Source of the DNA: Epiperipatus broadwayi | Taxonomy: Eukaryota > Onychophora > Udeonychophora > Euonychophora > Peripatidae | Reading direction: 5' to 3' | Length of the DNA: 64,000 nt | Assembly: GCA_028023455.1 (NCBI GenBank) | Contig: JAQFVV010012394.1 | Location: 28,041,010-28,105,009 of the forward strand | Shown here: one piece after another, positions 1 through 12,179 of the stretch | Position numbering within the stretch: position 1 is the first letter of the stretch | How the letters are laid out: each line of letters starts with the position of its first letter | Notes under the pieces: generated by a model | Database searches by the model: none | Told to the model about the DNA's origin: nothing | What the model saw: the letters and a program-made list of their open reading frames with translations, nothing else | Program-made: the position numbers and the translations under genes

Positions 1-2970
1 AAACGTCATGCTTTTTCTATGTACATATACACACACACACATGAATGTGCGTGTCTATATGTATGTACATATTCACAAATGCATATATACATATACAAAC
101 AGAGCAAATATTTAACACTTATATATATAAAATTATTTTAAAATTTTTTATTTACATGTGCAAATATAATGAGAATGAAATGTAATTTTACAATACCACT
201 GAAAACGTATTTATTATTTTCGTGGAAGAACTCTCATCTTCTGTAATGATGCGCAGTAAAGTTAATTTTAAAAATATCCACACGCACCATGTAGTAAGAT
301 TTAAAAAAAAATAATTATTTTTTTAACTTTTTAAAATTTTAAAAAAGCTTATAGCTACATGAAAATAAGAATTTATATAAAAGATATAGTTTTTTAATAT
401 ACAACTTTTATATCACATAAACGTTCAAATAAAAAAAATAAAAACATGTATACATATCGCAATCAAAATGACCCAAGATTATTTAAATGCAAATATATAC
501 AGGTCAGATACACACACATTCACTTGTAAAAGATAAGAAAGGATCATCAATGAGACAAAATCAGATGCAATGAGTGGACAAACATTCCGATGTAAGAAGG
601 CTTTACCGTTACTAGAATGAATTTACTGCAAACGAACGTAATTTTTGTGGATTATTTGAGAAGATCTTACGAGGGTAGTATATATTTTGTGAAGATATAT
701 ATATATATTAAACTTTGATTTTTTTTTTTAATACAATACATAGACTTTTACAGTTACTATTTACATATTTTGGATAATTACATTTTGTCTGTTCCTGTTT
801 AATTTCTCTGTAAAAATAAAAGATGGTATTCTTTTTTTCCATTTAGCTTATTTAAATATTTTACAACTGTTTTTCTTTACATACTCATAATTAAGCATGT
901 CCAAGGCAATGAATACGGCTTACCTGCTAAACCAGATATTTCTCCCCCCTTTCCTGTAAGTATTATACAAGGCAGAGCAACCATCAATAAGACCAATATT
1001 ATATATGTTGCCATATATTTTCCAAATAAAGGAAAATATAAGCTAACAATATCTCATTCTTTTTTTTTTTTTTAAAAAAAAAAAGTCGGACTTCCGTCAC
1101 CATTAAAAACAAAAATTCAAATTAGAAATGCATAATGGTGATAAAAACAAAAAATAAATGATTTAAAAAAAAAAAAAATCACATGAACTATACAGATAAA
1201 TCAACATTAATCTGAAATCTATTTTCAAAAATTATTCGGATTTGTAAAATTTTCAGATTTCAAGAATAGATTGTTTATTCCCTCATTCTAAAGCCAACCT
1301 CTGCTAAGATTGAAAAAAAAAAAATAGACAATTCACTCATAACTAAGCTCATTAATTTATAAATATTTATTGAATATTACTTCCACTTAAATTTGTTTGT
1401 AAATATGTGTACAAACTTGTTTACTGTAAAAGGTTGAATATCATCTTTGAAATTTTGTTTCAATAATAGTTTTTGATAATAGGTATTTGTATTAATGATA
1501 TTCTATCTGTATAATTATTATTAATATTTTTTTAAAAAAGCATACATAAAAAAAACATATTTCAATACTATAAATTATTGACTTATAAATAACAAACACT
1601 ATGAAACTAGAGTTGTAACAAGAGAATGGATAGAAACAAACATTTGATCATGTGACAGTTTATATATGTATGTATAGATTAATAAAATGCGTGTGAACAA
1701 GTATGTAAGTGAACAGTGGCGAGCTGAAAGACTTTAGAACTTACTAAATTCTTTGGTTATTAAATTTATATAAGACTATTACTATTACAGAATGTAAATT
1801 TATTCACTTTTTTAATTAATATTTTAGAATTATTTCATAATCAAAGTCCTTTTATTTGATGAGTTAAACAGAAGAAGTGACAAATCAATTGCAAAAGAAA
1901 CAATTGACCATTCTCTTAGCTCCATTCTACTGCCATCTATTGTGAACTTGAAGAATCAAATCTTTTTGCTCAGTTTTTATATTTAAATGAAAATCATTAA
2001 ATAATAGCTTCAAATTCTGAAAACAACTTTCAAAATAATTTTTTATTGCCAATTTTCACTAATTCTATACTTCCATTTTTTTTTTTTTACTAATGATATT
2101 CAATAAAAATAATTGTATGAATTTTTTATATAATTTTTTTTTTGTAAAAGAAATTTATTATTGAGAAAGACATTTCTTTTATTATAATCTTTGATAAGAA
2201 TTGGTCAAATAATTTAAAAAAATACAGGCCAAGTTACACAAGAGTAGCCAATTGTATACTGTTACAAATTTTTGAATAAAAGCAGCTCTCACATATAAAA
2301 AAAATTGTCAATTGATTTAAATGATGATAAAGATAATCAATTTCTTTTTAAAGATAGATGTAAATCCATATATTTGTAAAAAAATGATTGCACACATGTA
2401 TATATGCAGAAACTATAGTAGATATTTAGAGCTAAGAAAACTTCAACTTAATAAATGAAAAATAGAGATAAGAAATCTCTTTTATTAACAGTAAACTCAA
2501 ATTTAGTGCATTAGCAGCTAACTAAATTTATTTTTTTGCCTTGCGGATTGAAACTTTATAATTTCATTCCAAATGACTGTTAAGAAGCGACAAACTAATT
2601 TAAATTGCACTAAGAATGCTTTCAGAAGAACACACCCGGAATCATACCTCTGTCTTATTTTGCAGTTGAAAAGTTGTGCCTTACAAAATAAAAAAGTTTT
2701 ATGACTTTGGCAGACATTTGTTTGCAACAAGTTTATAATGATTACAATAAGTAATTATTGCTATAAACATCTACACCCCATTATGTATTTATTTTAAATA
2801 TATGCATAATTTCATTCACAAAACCTAATCATGCTATGCAATGATTTTTAAAATTGTTTGATATTAAATATAAATTTTTAATTTATAAAGTAATTTATTT
2901 TACCTTTTATTATTTTAAAATACCAAAATACCTTTTTAAAAATATTTTATCAACTTACATAAAAAAAAAC
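1..2970. other. AT-rich non-coding DNA beyond the 3' end of CRTC
   Basis: The stretch is very AT-rich, with A and T homopolymers, short CA/TA microsatellites near the start and no reading frame that looks like a protein. It lies 3' of the CRTC stop codon, so part may be 3' UTR or downstream flank, but no polyadenylation site could be assigned with confidence. I see no gene here. Confidence 0.6.
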
Positions 2971-2974
2971 TTTT

Positions 2975-3070
2975 ATTTTCTCATGTGTCATAGCATCAGC
3001 TGGGAAGTGAACCCGCTAACCCGGGACAACTGCCTGTAAAGCAGCCATCGCTGACCTCTCGACCACCAAT
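2975..3070 (-). repeat. tRNA-derived SINE fragment
   Basis: Read on the minus strand, this GC-richer block has a Pol III A box (TGGTCGAGAGG), an anticodon-arm-like hairpin with loop TTTACAG (anticodon position reads TAC), and a B box (GGTTCACTTCC). A short unique body and an AT-rich tail follow. The ends do not form an acceptor stem and the T stem is imperfect, so this looks like the tRNA-related head of a SINE rather than a working tRNA. The family is not identified. Confidence 0.6.
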
Positions 3071-3079
3071 GCTTGACAA

Positions 3080-4968
3080 ACTTTTATTGTAATATATTTG
3101 GAAGTAAAGAGCGCATATGATAAGATTGATTTACTTCTGAATATATTACAATAAATACTGTGCTGTATAAAAAATAACGATTTATCAATGTATAAAAAAA
3201 CTGTATAAAATTAAAACAATTGAGTTTTTTTTTGTCTTGGACTAATGGAAGATATTGATTAAATAGCTCTCAAGGTCATGTTATGCTGAACAAAAACAAC
3301 AACGATATATATGTAATTTTTTAAAATATGTTTTCTTTTAACTCACCACTGTGCATTAATGTGTTTGTTGGAAGATGTGAGGGTATGTGTGCATATACAC
3401 GCACAGCAAATCACTTCATTATGAATAAGAATAAATGAATTAGAATAAAGCAAACACTATGAAATAATACATTCTGATGTTCAAAGATTGCATTATTTAG
3501 TATTAAAATTACTATGATCTTTTGAACTTGATAGTTTTCCAGCTATTTTGGGCCTAAATACAAGAAGTATATGCTACGTAATGTATGGTTAATAAGATGT
3601 AATAAATAGCATATTTTAAATTCAATTCATTTATTCAAATACATTTTATGCAATACACACACATATATCAATGCATACATACAAATATACCTACATTATC
3701 TGTATGCGTGTAAAGTTAATTCACAAAAGCACATATTTTTTGTTATTAAAATTCAAAACAAAACAACAGCTTGAAAGATGATGAAAAAAAAATTGAGTAA
3801 AAAATTTTTTTGCAAAACATTCATAGTTCACTATCAAAAAATAAATAAACAAAATTTTCATGATTCTGGGATAGATAATATACACATATATATGTATGTA
3901 ATACATTTAATTTATAATATATCTGTATATATATACATACATATGCATAAAACACACACATATATTAGTCTTGCAAGAACAACATAATGATTAAAAAAAA
4001 ACTATGAGAAACAGCGATATATCTGTAATTGAATCACAACAATTTTGCGAGATGTTTTGTAATTAGAGGACAAAATTGTTTTGCTGGAATGTTAATTCAC
4101 TAATATCTAAAATTGATACTTTTTTTTGTTAAAATAATATAAGAATATCGCTGATGACCCTAAAAAAACAGAAATGATTTGCTTAAGTACATTAAACATA
4201 TAAAAAAATATGTCGAAGGTAAAAGGGATAAAGAATATTTATATTCATACACACACACACAAATACACTAAAATACTGCTAATATCCTTAAATAAATTCT
4301 TAAAAAGATGATAGTGTAATATTGAAAGGACAATTCAAAACAAATAATAATGATTTACGAAATAAAAATTGTTCTGCTCTTAAGTAGTGGTTGATTATCA
4401 ATCTAATCAGCAGGAATAATACCAACAACAATTATCAAACCTCACACACCACTTTCCAGAAATAATGTCTATCAGAAACTAAAATGATAAAAAGTCATAT
4501 CATTTTTTACTTTATATATTTTAACAGAAATAAACTCATCAGGTTCAATGGCCTTTTTTTTTTTCTCATGGAAAAAAATATATTTTGGGATCGAGGTAAC
4601 GCAGGCAGAATGGAGCAACACCCAGCATGGACTGAACCAAGGGCAAATAAAAGTAATAAAAATAAAAAACATGGATGGGGGAAAGAAACAATACTAAACT
4701 CTTTTTACGTTATGTCCCTTGTAGCCATGAATGGGAACTTAAGTCTTTCAAGATGAGAATGATAGTTAATAACAGTGCAGACTGTAAGATGCTAAGCTTC
4801 AGGAGATAAAAATGTGATTTTATAATTAAATTATAATACTTTTTTTCTCAACATTTTTTTTTTTTATATTTTATAACAAAAATGAAAACATGAATAATCC
4901 ACATATATGGTAATCTGAGAAACTTGAAATGGCGCTGGGGAAAACATTAAGACCTGTCAAAAATACTG
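3080..4968. other. AT-rich sequence directly 3' of the CRTC stop
   Basis: CRTC is transcribed toward lower coordinates, so its 3' UTR must begin at 4968 and run downward into this block. The rest is low-complexity A/T with TATA and CA runs around 3650-3960 and 4245-4260. The short open frames present have repetitive composition and no recognisable domain. Confidence 0.5.
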
Positions 4969-5189
4969 CTACAAACGGTCCAACCTAAATGAATCCTCTG
5001 TTGCAGGATCTGCCACCATGTCAGGATCTGCCAACATCTGTAGTCCATCCAAATCAAGAGGATCCAGGCCAACTTTCAAAGCATCATCAGACGGGAAAAG
5101 ATCAGATGTATCAAAACCACCAGCTATATTTGCCATTGCATTACCGATTTCTTTGACAAAATCCTGACGCATCAGGGGGTCATCCATTC
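4969..5189 (-). CDS. CRTC: CRTC terminal coding exon (C-terminal transactivation domain)
   Basis: This is the last coding exon of a CREB-regulated transcription coactivator, a cytoplasm-to-nucleus shuttling partner of CREB. After a TTGCAG acceptor it starts with GA, which completes a glycine codon begun by the G ending the exon at 10230. It then encodes 72 residues and a TAG stop. The acidic-hydrophobic segment [17 protein letters not shown] and the ending EDSFRLDRL match the conserved CRTC C-terminal transactivation domain, which in the family recruits TAF4 and p300/CBP. The exon is GC-richer than its surroundings and has no frameshift. The same frame runs upstream past the acceptor to a longer open frame, but that extension is intronic (polypyrimidine tract, no family similarity). 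Family identity comes from recognised motifs, not a search. Confidence 0.92.
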
Positions 5190-5754
5190 CTGCAACATCA
5201 GAAAAACAATCTAACATCAACATGTAGACAAGACTTAAATCTGACTGGAACCAAAGTAACATAGAAATTGAGGTTTTTTTTCTTTCTTTTTAAACTATAT
5301 ATAGAAAATAAAAATTATATTTAGATCTATTTAAATGTGTGTCTAAATTAAGAATTATAATTTTTAGCAATTGCAAACAAAAAAATTTAAATAAATTTTG
5401 AAATTCATAAAAACAAGCAATCAATAAAACAAAAACATTTTAATGCACATATAAAAAGACATAAAAAAAAAAAAATTTATAATAATGGCAACATTGTTAA
5501 TATATATTAAAATTAATCTTCTCAATGAACATTCATGTAGCAACTTTAATAATAGTTTACAGCAAAGTAACAAATTCATAACAATTTCATAAAAATTAGA
5601 ATAATTATCGGATAAAAATAAATAATATTGTACTAATTGTAATAAGAAAACCAAACAAATGCATAGCAGCATGTGATTTCCTAGATAAAAGTTTTATCCA
5701 TGACCATTTGTTCAATTTCTGTGTGCATATTTAAAAACATTTACTATTCTATAA

Positions 5755-7080
5755 TCATATCACAGAATCTTCTCATTCAAATTTCAGAATATTCAAATAC
5801 TTTCAGAATTATTTGCAAGCAGATTCATAACGAATCATTTTAATAAACTTGCAAATATAATTTTACTTTTCATTTAACGATGCCCATTATTCAGTCTGAT
5901 AATAGGGGAATTACTCTTTCATCTGGTCTCCAATCATATATATTGTAAATAAATCATCAACATGTTGATTTATTTACAATATATAAGGTTGAAAATAAGA
6001 TGGAAAAGGAATTCCTCTTTTATCAGACTGAAGAAATGGGTATGTTGATTTATTTACAATATATATGGTTGGAGATCAGATGAAAAAGAAATTCTTTTAT
6101 CAGACTGATGTGTCCATAAGTATGACTATATACATTAAGACACAATGTTTTTAAATAATTAAAAAAGCAAATAGTCCGCAACAACTCTATTTCTACAGTT
6201 CGGTAATGTTCAATTCCTTCGATGTACATTCAGGCTGGCTGCTACAAAAACGGTTCACAATGGGCAAGGTTTACACACACCTTGGCCCCAGTCCAGTTTA
6301 GCTGCACACGAATGCTTCGTAGTATAGCACTGGGACTGGCCTTAAGCTCCTTACAGCTTCCGTCTCTGTAACAGTCTATCAAATACTTCACTTGAAAACC
6401 GCTGGAAACTCAGTTCTTTATTCAGCTGCTATCCGGACGGTTTCCTCAGGCTACAGTCTCCCCATCTCTGTAGGCTCTTTCAGCTATACCTGTGGATTAC
6501 ATTTCCACTGAGCACTGTACATTAACTGAAAGCACTAACACAAAATATCTCCTACTGGAATTGAACAGATATCTACTGGAGATGCACTCAAATACTGCCC
6601 TGACGTAGTTGTTTCACAGTCTTTTTATAGCTTTCTGATAACTGCAACAATTAATTACATTGTCCAATAAGATAAGGTCTCTTATCTAGAAATATTTGCA
6701 ATCAGCAAATATTTCTTGGAATTATCGTTCGCCATTACATTAATGCCTTAATTAAATTCCTCAGTTATCAGTGCGCGATCTAAAAACAACCTCTCGAATA
6801 AATACTAATTTTTCTGGAGTGCATAAACTTGTATGCAATTTTTACAAAATACAACACAGACCGAATGAATGGATACTGTTGATTTACAATATATATGGTT
6901 GGAGATCAGATGAAAAAGGAATTCTCTTTTTATCAGACTGAATGAATGAGCATTGATAGTGAAAGTAAAATTATATTTGCAAGTTTATTAAAATGTTTCA
7001 TTACAAGATTGCTTGCAAACAATTCTGAGTAACGTATTTGGACGAGAATGTTCTGAGATATGATTATAATCCTAAATATT
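5755..7080. mobile_element. Large inverted-repeat (foldback) element interrupted by a solo LTR
   Basis: The left arm, about 5755-5960, matches the reverse complement of about 6885-7080 over roughly 190 bp. Shared blocks include the TTGCAAG and TTTAATAAACTTGCAAATA stretches and the TCAGTCTGATAA block. Between the arms are extra copies of a unit of about 90 bp containing GTTGATTTATTTACAATATA and TATCAGACTGA, in both orientations, so the middle is itself palindromic. A solo LTR at 6106-6856 was inserted later. No transposase is encoded. This fits a non-autonomous foldback or MITE-type element, superfamily unknown. Outer ends and flanking duplications were not resolved. Confidence 0.7.
6106..6856 (-). 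mobile_element. Solo LTR with 5-bp target duplication (CAGAC)
   Basis: Read on the minus strand, this 751-bp block begins TGTTGTATTTTG and ends CACATCA. It is flanked by CAGAC on both sides (6101-6105 and 6857-6861). It is homologous over much of its length to the two LTRs at 15471-16206 and about 16371-17129. Shared parts include the start, the GATCGCGCACTGATAACTG block, a TATAAAAAG box (about 6620-6628) and the terminal part around CATTGTGTCTTAATGTATAT. An AATAAA signal lies near 6417-6422. No internal domain is present, so this is an LTR-LTR recombination product. It lacks the minisatellite seen in the other two copies. Confidence 0.85.
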
Positions 7081-7089
7081 ACATATTTA

Positions 7090-8145
7090 AGCAGTAATAA
7101 AAGTTATTTAAATGCTGTTGAAATTAGTAATACCATTCTATAAATTTACAAAAACTTTTATTGTCTGATTTCCTTCCCCGATATATTTTCAACTGATGCA
7201 TCAGCTAGCGTGATAAGAAAAAATACAAATGTTTGTTTCAACATCTAAACAATAAATAGTCAGAATTAATTTCTTTACAAAATTTGACCCAGGAAGAGGC
7301 TTTCTTCAACATGGGATGCAAAAGTATTAGTTTCCTTTATTTATTTCCACAATAAATCAAATTCTTGAAAAATTTCTATTGTAGAGAAAAATTGAATAGT
7401 TCGAACTTGTTTAAACTTTCATGTTAATTAAAATACAGTTATCTTTATTTTATAAAATTCACTAAAAGCTTTTTACGTCAATATTATTATTTTCATAGAT
7501 GCTTTCAGTATCTATTATCGCTATCAATTCTGAATATAAATAATTTCAATTATAACAGACAATAAAATTTTTTATGACTTCTTGGAATAAAATTCTGCTG
7601 CAAATTAGAAATGGATGGAAAGATATGTAGTGAAGTAACATATTCTATTAAATTTATTTCAGTATGGATTAAGTAAAAAATTCTGGTAGTTATTAATATT
7701 TTAATTGTTTCACATATAATTTCATATAACATAACTTTATTATAACTGAAAATGTATGATATTAAACACACACAACATTATATTCAAATAATTGGTTAAA
7801 TTACTTTAATTTAACTTAGAAATTCACTTTGTTTATTTGTGTGAAATTTTGTAACTGATTTTTAACATATTTCTATCAAATGGATTTTTTTCAAATTTTT
7901 ACAGATGTTGAATATAGATGACTATGTAATATGACATCGCAATATTTCAAGATTGTTCCACTTAAAAGTGTTGGGGGTGGAATTTCAAACCGCACTGATA
8001 TCAGTTCAGTAATTTCAATAATGCGCAATAGATGGAAGTATATATTTTAAAAATACAATCTATTTGAATTTCATGACTAATTCACTAAAAGTGTTTATAG
8101 TTAATTAAAATAGAAAAAAAAAAAGAGATTAACAATGAAATACTA
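7090..8145. other. AT-rich intronic DNA, nothing recognised
   Basis: This part of the last CRTC intron is AT-rich. The short open frames lack conserved motifs, and I see no repeat boundary or RNA gene. Confidence 0.5.
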
Positions 8146-8149
8146 TTGC

Positions 8150-9010
8150 TGCCACCCCTGAGATCATCACACGGATCAAGGTTGAATTGGAAACCAGAAC
8201 AGCGCTAGTTGTGAATGTCACAACCAACAAGTTAAATATCTTGATGTCAATGTACAAAGAGAAAACAACCACTGTCATTATAGTATAGCTATCAAACCAT
8301 TGGAGATTAGATGCCATATACACCCCCAATCTAACACACCAATAGAACATAAATTATCTGGCCTTGCATCTTTTTTGCACAGAAATAGGTTGTTATGTAA
8401 AATTGAGGCAGATACAAAAGCAAATGTAATAGAATACAGAGATGATTTATTGAATTTAGGGTTCAGGCAGTCAATTGTTGCCAAAATTTTTTTACATATA
8501 CAGAATAAACAGCTTAACACTCACATCACACAGGATAAACCCAGATTATTGCTTCCATATATATCCAATTTACACAAGAAATTGCATTCCATCCTTAATA
8601 ACAAATATCAGCTTTGTTTTCGAACTCATCCAAACCCTAACAATTTAATTAATAACACTAAAGACCAAACTCCACTTTTACAGACCCCCCACACAGTATA
8701 TAATATTGCATGTTCCAACAATAATTGTAAAGGCACATATTATGGGGAAAGCAGAGCATCTTTGTCCACATGATTACACAACATAAATATTCATACAATA
8801 GAGCTCGCAACGATCCTTCTACCTATTCAGTTTTCTATCAGCACCAGAGCACAAGTCACCACGAGTGCATTCCAGACAATCCCACAATCGTGTGTAGAGA
8901 GAGACATGACCTTAAAAGAAAAATCAAAGAGGCCTTATTCATCTCACGAGACAATGATGCCATAAATAGGAAGGACACGTGCTATGCTTTATCGAAGAAA
9001 TGGAATTAGC
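8150..9010 (+). pseudogene. Penelope-like element relic (end of RT and GIY-YIG endonuclease)
   Basis: The plus strand encodes, with frame breaks, the end of a Penelope-like retroelement ORF. A YLDVNV motif near 8236 is typical of the PLE reverse transcriptase. The open frame at 8300-8773 then carries the connector region and the start of a GIY-YIG-type domain (TVYNIACSNNNC, then YYGES). A stop at 8771-8773 shifts the frame, and 8770-9009 continues with HKYSYNRARND and a C-terminal helix region (KRKIKEALFI). The RT catalytic core is missing on the 5' side, so the copy is truncated and dead. PLE enzymes normally reverse-transcribe the element and nick the target through GIY-YIG. It is independent of the PLE piece at 32 kb. 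Confidence 0.75.
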
Positions 9011-9494
9011 ATATTTGCATATCATTAAATGTAGTAGCAAGCTATGATTATGAAGGCAAGATCCTTTGAAAGCGCTCAGCTAGTTTATTATTTTTAGTTA
9101 TCTATTTTATATTAATAGCTTTTGGGAACAGTTGTGCCGCACACGCACTTGTGCTTGAATACATATATTTCCCAAAAGTAAAAAATTATTTGACTTCATT
9201 GTTTAACTAAAACTTGCATTTTTTATAAGGCTGCTTTCAGAAATACAAAAATTTTGTAAACGATTTTTTAAGTGTGTGAATTTCATTTCAAATACTGGGC
9301 ATATGGCGACATTGTTAACATAAATTCCCAGTTTAAATTTGAATATAAATAGTTACTTAACCTCTATTGCAAAATATACAAATACAAAAAGATAAAATAC
9401 GATACATATAAAAACATTTTTATTTCATTTGATGAGTAATGCACTAAAAAAAAAAAATGTTGTGCCTCAACTATAATGTTCATTTTTATATTTA

Positions 9495-9625
9495 CCTTGA
9501 AATAAAAGCATGAAATATCCATAAATTTCACATAAAAGCATGGATCATCCATAAATTAATTGATTCAAGCATTAGTGACTGAATTAATCAATTTATGAAT
9601 GTCCTATGCTTTTATTTCAATTTAA
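9495..9625. repeat. Small hairpin repeat
   Basis: An arm containing GAAATAAAAGCAT and CATAAATTAATTGATT at about 9498-9573 is mirrored by its reverse complement at about 9580-9624. The left arm has a partial tandem duplication (two AAAAGCATG blocks). This resembles a MITE-like foldback. No TSD was established. Confidence 0.55.
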
Positions 9626-10229
9626 ATATAATAACCAAAACTGTGATTGAAGAAAAATTATTTACACATTACTTTTTCCAAATAAAAAATAAACAAAAGA
9701 ATTACGATGTTTTATTTTTTCTAAAATTGTATTTATTTAATGAATAGTATCTCTCTTATTTACTTTAATATTCTATTTATTCAGTTCTGCCACATAGTAT
9801 GCATTTTTAAAATCACTATCCAGTACAGTCCTATTCATATTAGAACACTAGTTTCTATTGAGGAATTTTAGAGTCTGGATTATTTTTTGGATCTAACATA
9901 CTTTTCATTATCTATTGGCATTAGATGATAGCTCAGGAATAGAATAATAAACAAACATGAGTTTGCTACTAAAAAGCATTATATAGCAGAGGTCATTGTA
10001 ATGTAGCCTTAGTTATAATTTTAATAAATTATAGTAAACTAGCAATGATTAATATTATAGATTAATTATCTGCAATGTGAATGCAGATAATATAATGCAT
10101 AATGTTGGTCTACAAACATCCTTTAAAAACTTATTTGAGATAAATAAAATTTTAAATGAATGATTTAAAAAAAAAAAAAAACCTCAACTTGAACTGAAAT
10201 ATTCAAACTAAAAGAATTTGTTGTGATAC

Positions 10230-10479
10230 CTGTAAATATAATATCTGGAATATTGTTGCTCGGGGTTTGCGGTTGAGATTGGCTCTGCGGAGAAACTTGC
10301 TGCGGATGAGGTAATTGCGGAGAATTTTGACCAGTTACATTTTGTTGCGTATAGTAAGGACTGTTTACAAGTTCTTGACTCCTAGTCAAACCATGAAGTT
10401 GTGCTTGACTATACTGAATATCTCCTCCAGTTATATAACTGTTACTATTATTCAGAGAGTTGGTCGATGGAAGATTCTC
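10230..10479 (-). CDS. CRTC: CRTC internal exon (Q/P/S-rich region ending in the NIPDIIFTG motif)
   Basis: Read on the minus strand after a TATTAG acceptor, the exon opens in phase 0 with ENLPSTNSLNNS, continues through a Gln/Pro/Ser-rich stretch (PQLPHPQQVSPQSQSQPQ) and ends NNIPDIIFT plus one base. That base joins GA of the last exon to make glycine. The NIPDI-I-TG motif just before the transactivation domain is conserved in CRTC proteins. Length is 250 bp, so phase 1 at the 3' end is exact. The low-complexity middle part, typical of CRTC, is predicted disordered and in the family carries phosphorylation and 14-3-3-dependent shuttling control. The frame is intact. The donor is the weak GTATCA. 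Confidence 0.88.
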
Positions 10480-10892
10480 CTAATATTTTCAAATAATCAA
10501 AAATAGGAAATTAATGAAATTTATTAAATTACAATAAGTAAAAGATACAAACAACATATTGAGAGCATTATATTTTAAAATTATAATGAATAAAAAATCA
10601 TATACAATATGTATATAATATATTAATAATAATTATATATGTGCTCTTTTCATTATAGGACACTATATGATGTTCTATCTGCAATAATTAGTTAATGTTA
10701 AAATAAATGCTTAACATTTAAAAAGGGCATAAAACCATGTGCTGAAAAAGGCTTTTTATGTATAATTATTATTACCTATATATATATATATAACTGTTGT
10801 GTATATATATATTATTATTATTATTTATACATCCAATATATATAAATGCTTAAAAAAATGTAAATAAAAGCTTATCATCATAGTATATCAAC

Positions 10893-11012
10893 AAATTACA
10901 GACCAACCATCTAGCTTCAAAATCATAAATTACAAGCAGATGAAAAAAAAAAGATTTTGCAACTGGGTGTATTTGGCGGGTAATTTTAAATCTGGTTGAT
11001 CTGTAATTTATT
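10893..11012. repeat. Short inverted-repeat element
   Basis: The left end near 10897 (AAATTACAGACCAACC) is matched by the reverse complement of the right end near 11010 (GGTTGATCTGTAATTT), with one mismatch. About 85 bp of unique AT-rich sequence and a short G-rich patch lie between. This looks like a small MITE-type hairpin with no coding capacity. Confidence 0.5.
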
Positions 11013-11169
11013 ATACATATACCAGTTTAGACTAATGCATATAACACAAAGGTTTTGAACATTCCATCGTCAGATTTTCAATGAAATGGATAGCTGAAGA
11101 GTTGTGGGCTGAAGTAGTTTGAAGTCTGTCCATTAAAGTACGAAGATTGGCTATCTTAATATAAAGTTG

Positions 11170-11385
11170 AGCACTGATTGTATATATGTGTGGAGATAGT
11201 AATCTAGACCAACTGATGATTGCTGGTTTAGCATGAAATACGTATATTGGTGACTATTTATCTTTTTAACATGTGTATGATCAGGTGGGTCAGCAATGAG
11301 ATGGCATGGAGAGTTGAGGGTCGTGTGAAAGTCTGAGTTTGAATCCCTTATATTACATTATAAATGTGCAGGTGTGTGTAAGCCT
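11170..11385 (+). repeat. SINE-like interspersed repeat, copy 1
   Basis: It begins GAGCACTGATTGTATATATG and includes CAACTGATGATTG and TTGGTGAC blocks. It ends with a B-box-like GAGTTTGAATCCC preceded by a possible A box. A second copy in the same orientation lies at 11976-12155, and related pieces occur at 33.4-34.1 kb and (reversed) 50.8 kb. The B box hints at a tRNA-like segment. The family is not identified. Confidence 0.5.
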
Positions 11386-11649
11386 GTACAGTATATTAAT
11401 AACACAGTTTATTAACTTTTGATTATTAAATGTATTTTAAGCTAAAAAGCAGATTTGTTGAGTCCAAAATATATAATAATAGTTTATGATTTCCATCTAT
11501 CTTTCGGCAGAAAGTATAAAATTAAGATTAATTAGAAAGGAATGAGCTTCATATTACAAAATACATTACAGACAATATTTAAAGTAATAAACATTTTGCT
11601 TAAAAAATTCTTTCAAATATCGTAAAATTAAATCTACAACTCCTTTTAT

Positions 11650-11800
11650 TATAGAGAAGTCTATTCCAAAGACGTAGGAAAAAATACAATTCTGTCTCTG
11701 TGATGCACTTTGACTGAATCAGTCATTTCAAGTGGCCCAGTGTTGTGGAGCAAGGTTATATTTTTTCTGATGTCTTTGGAATAGTTTGCTCTACGGTAAA
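11650..11800. repeat. Hairpin repeat
   Basis: CTATTCCAAAGACGTAGG near 11660 is matched in reverse complement by a CTTTGGAATAG-containing arm near 11785. The homology continues through an AAAAAATA block, giving arms of about 40 bp around a GC-richer centre. This is likely a non-autonomous foldback element. The TSD is unresolved. Confidence 0.5.
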
Positions 11801-11975
11801 AGAAATTGCAGATTTAATTTAATGGTTTTAGTTATGAGTTTAAAAATAAGTTCATGCATATGATATAAAATTGGTGTACATTTAATCACACAAAGTAATT
11901 TAGTTATAAATTAAATATTAGAAATTTAATAATTCCTTATTTATAATGTGACTGTTTCTGAAATATTTTAATATA

Positions 11976-12155
11976 AGCACTGATTGTATATATGTGTGGG
12001 AGATTATGATCTGGCCCAACTGATGAGTGCTAATTCTGCACAAAATATGTAAATTGGTGATCATTTATCTTTTTCACATGTGTATCAGTTATTTGAGATG
12101 AAATGGATGATGAATATAGACTGAAAATCCTAAGTTCAAATCCCTCTATTTGCTA
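11976..12155 (+). repeat. SINE-like interspersed repeat, copy 2
   Basis: It starts AAGCACTGATTGTATATATG, shares the CAACTGATGAGTGC and TTGGTGATCATTTATC blocks with the copy at 11170-11385, and ends with a B-box-like AAGTTCAAATCCC. The two copies are about 800 bp apart in direct orientation, so either independent insertion or local duplication is possible. Confidence 0.5.
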
Positions 12156-12179
12156 TGAAATTTCTGTGACTTTTTTTGA

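Larger units (their letters stand above)
5190..10229 (-). other. CRTC last intron (about 5.0 kb)
   Basis: The intron lies between GTATCA (donor side, 10229 downward) and TTGCAG (acceptor side, ending at 5190), with codon phase 1. It holds the inverted-repeat element with nested solo LTR (about 5755-7080), a Penelope-like relic (about 8150-9010) and a small hairpin (9495-9625). The remaining parts, 5190-5750, 7090-8145 and 9630-10229, are AT-rich with nothing else recognisable. The donor GTATCA is not a strong consensus site, but the phase match supports it. Confidence 0.75.

Noticed and set aside
2998-3070. Functional tRNA-Val gene
   Set aside because: No acceptor stem pairing and an imperfect T stem; more likely a SINE head.
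4472-4756. A 90-codon plus-strand and a 66-codon minus-strand frame downstream of CRTC
   Set aside because: Low-complexity Lys/Asn-rich translation in AT-rich DNA, no known motif, overlapping frames on both strands.
5190-5262. N-terminal extension of the CRTC last exon to an upstream ATG
   Set aside because: A pyrimidine tract and TTGCAG acceptor end at 5190, and the phase matches the upstream exon; the extension is intron.
8129-8520. Minus-strand frames across the Penelope-like relic
   Set aside because: Antisense to recognised Penelope motifs on the plus strand.
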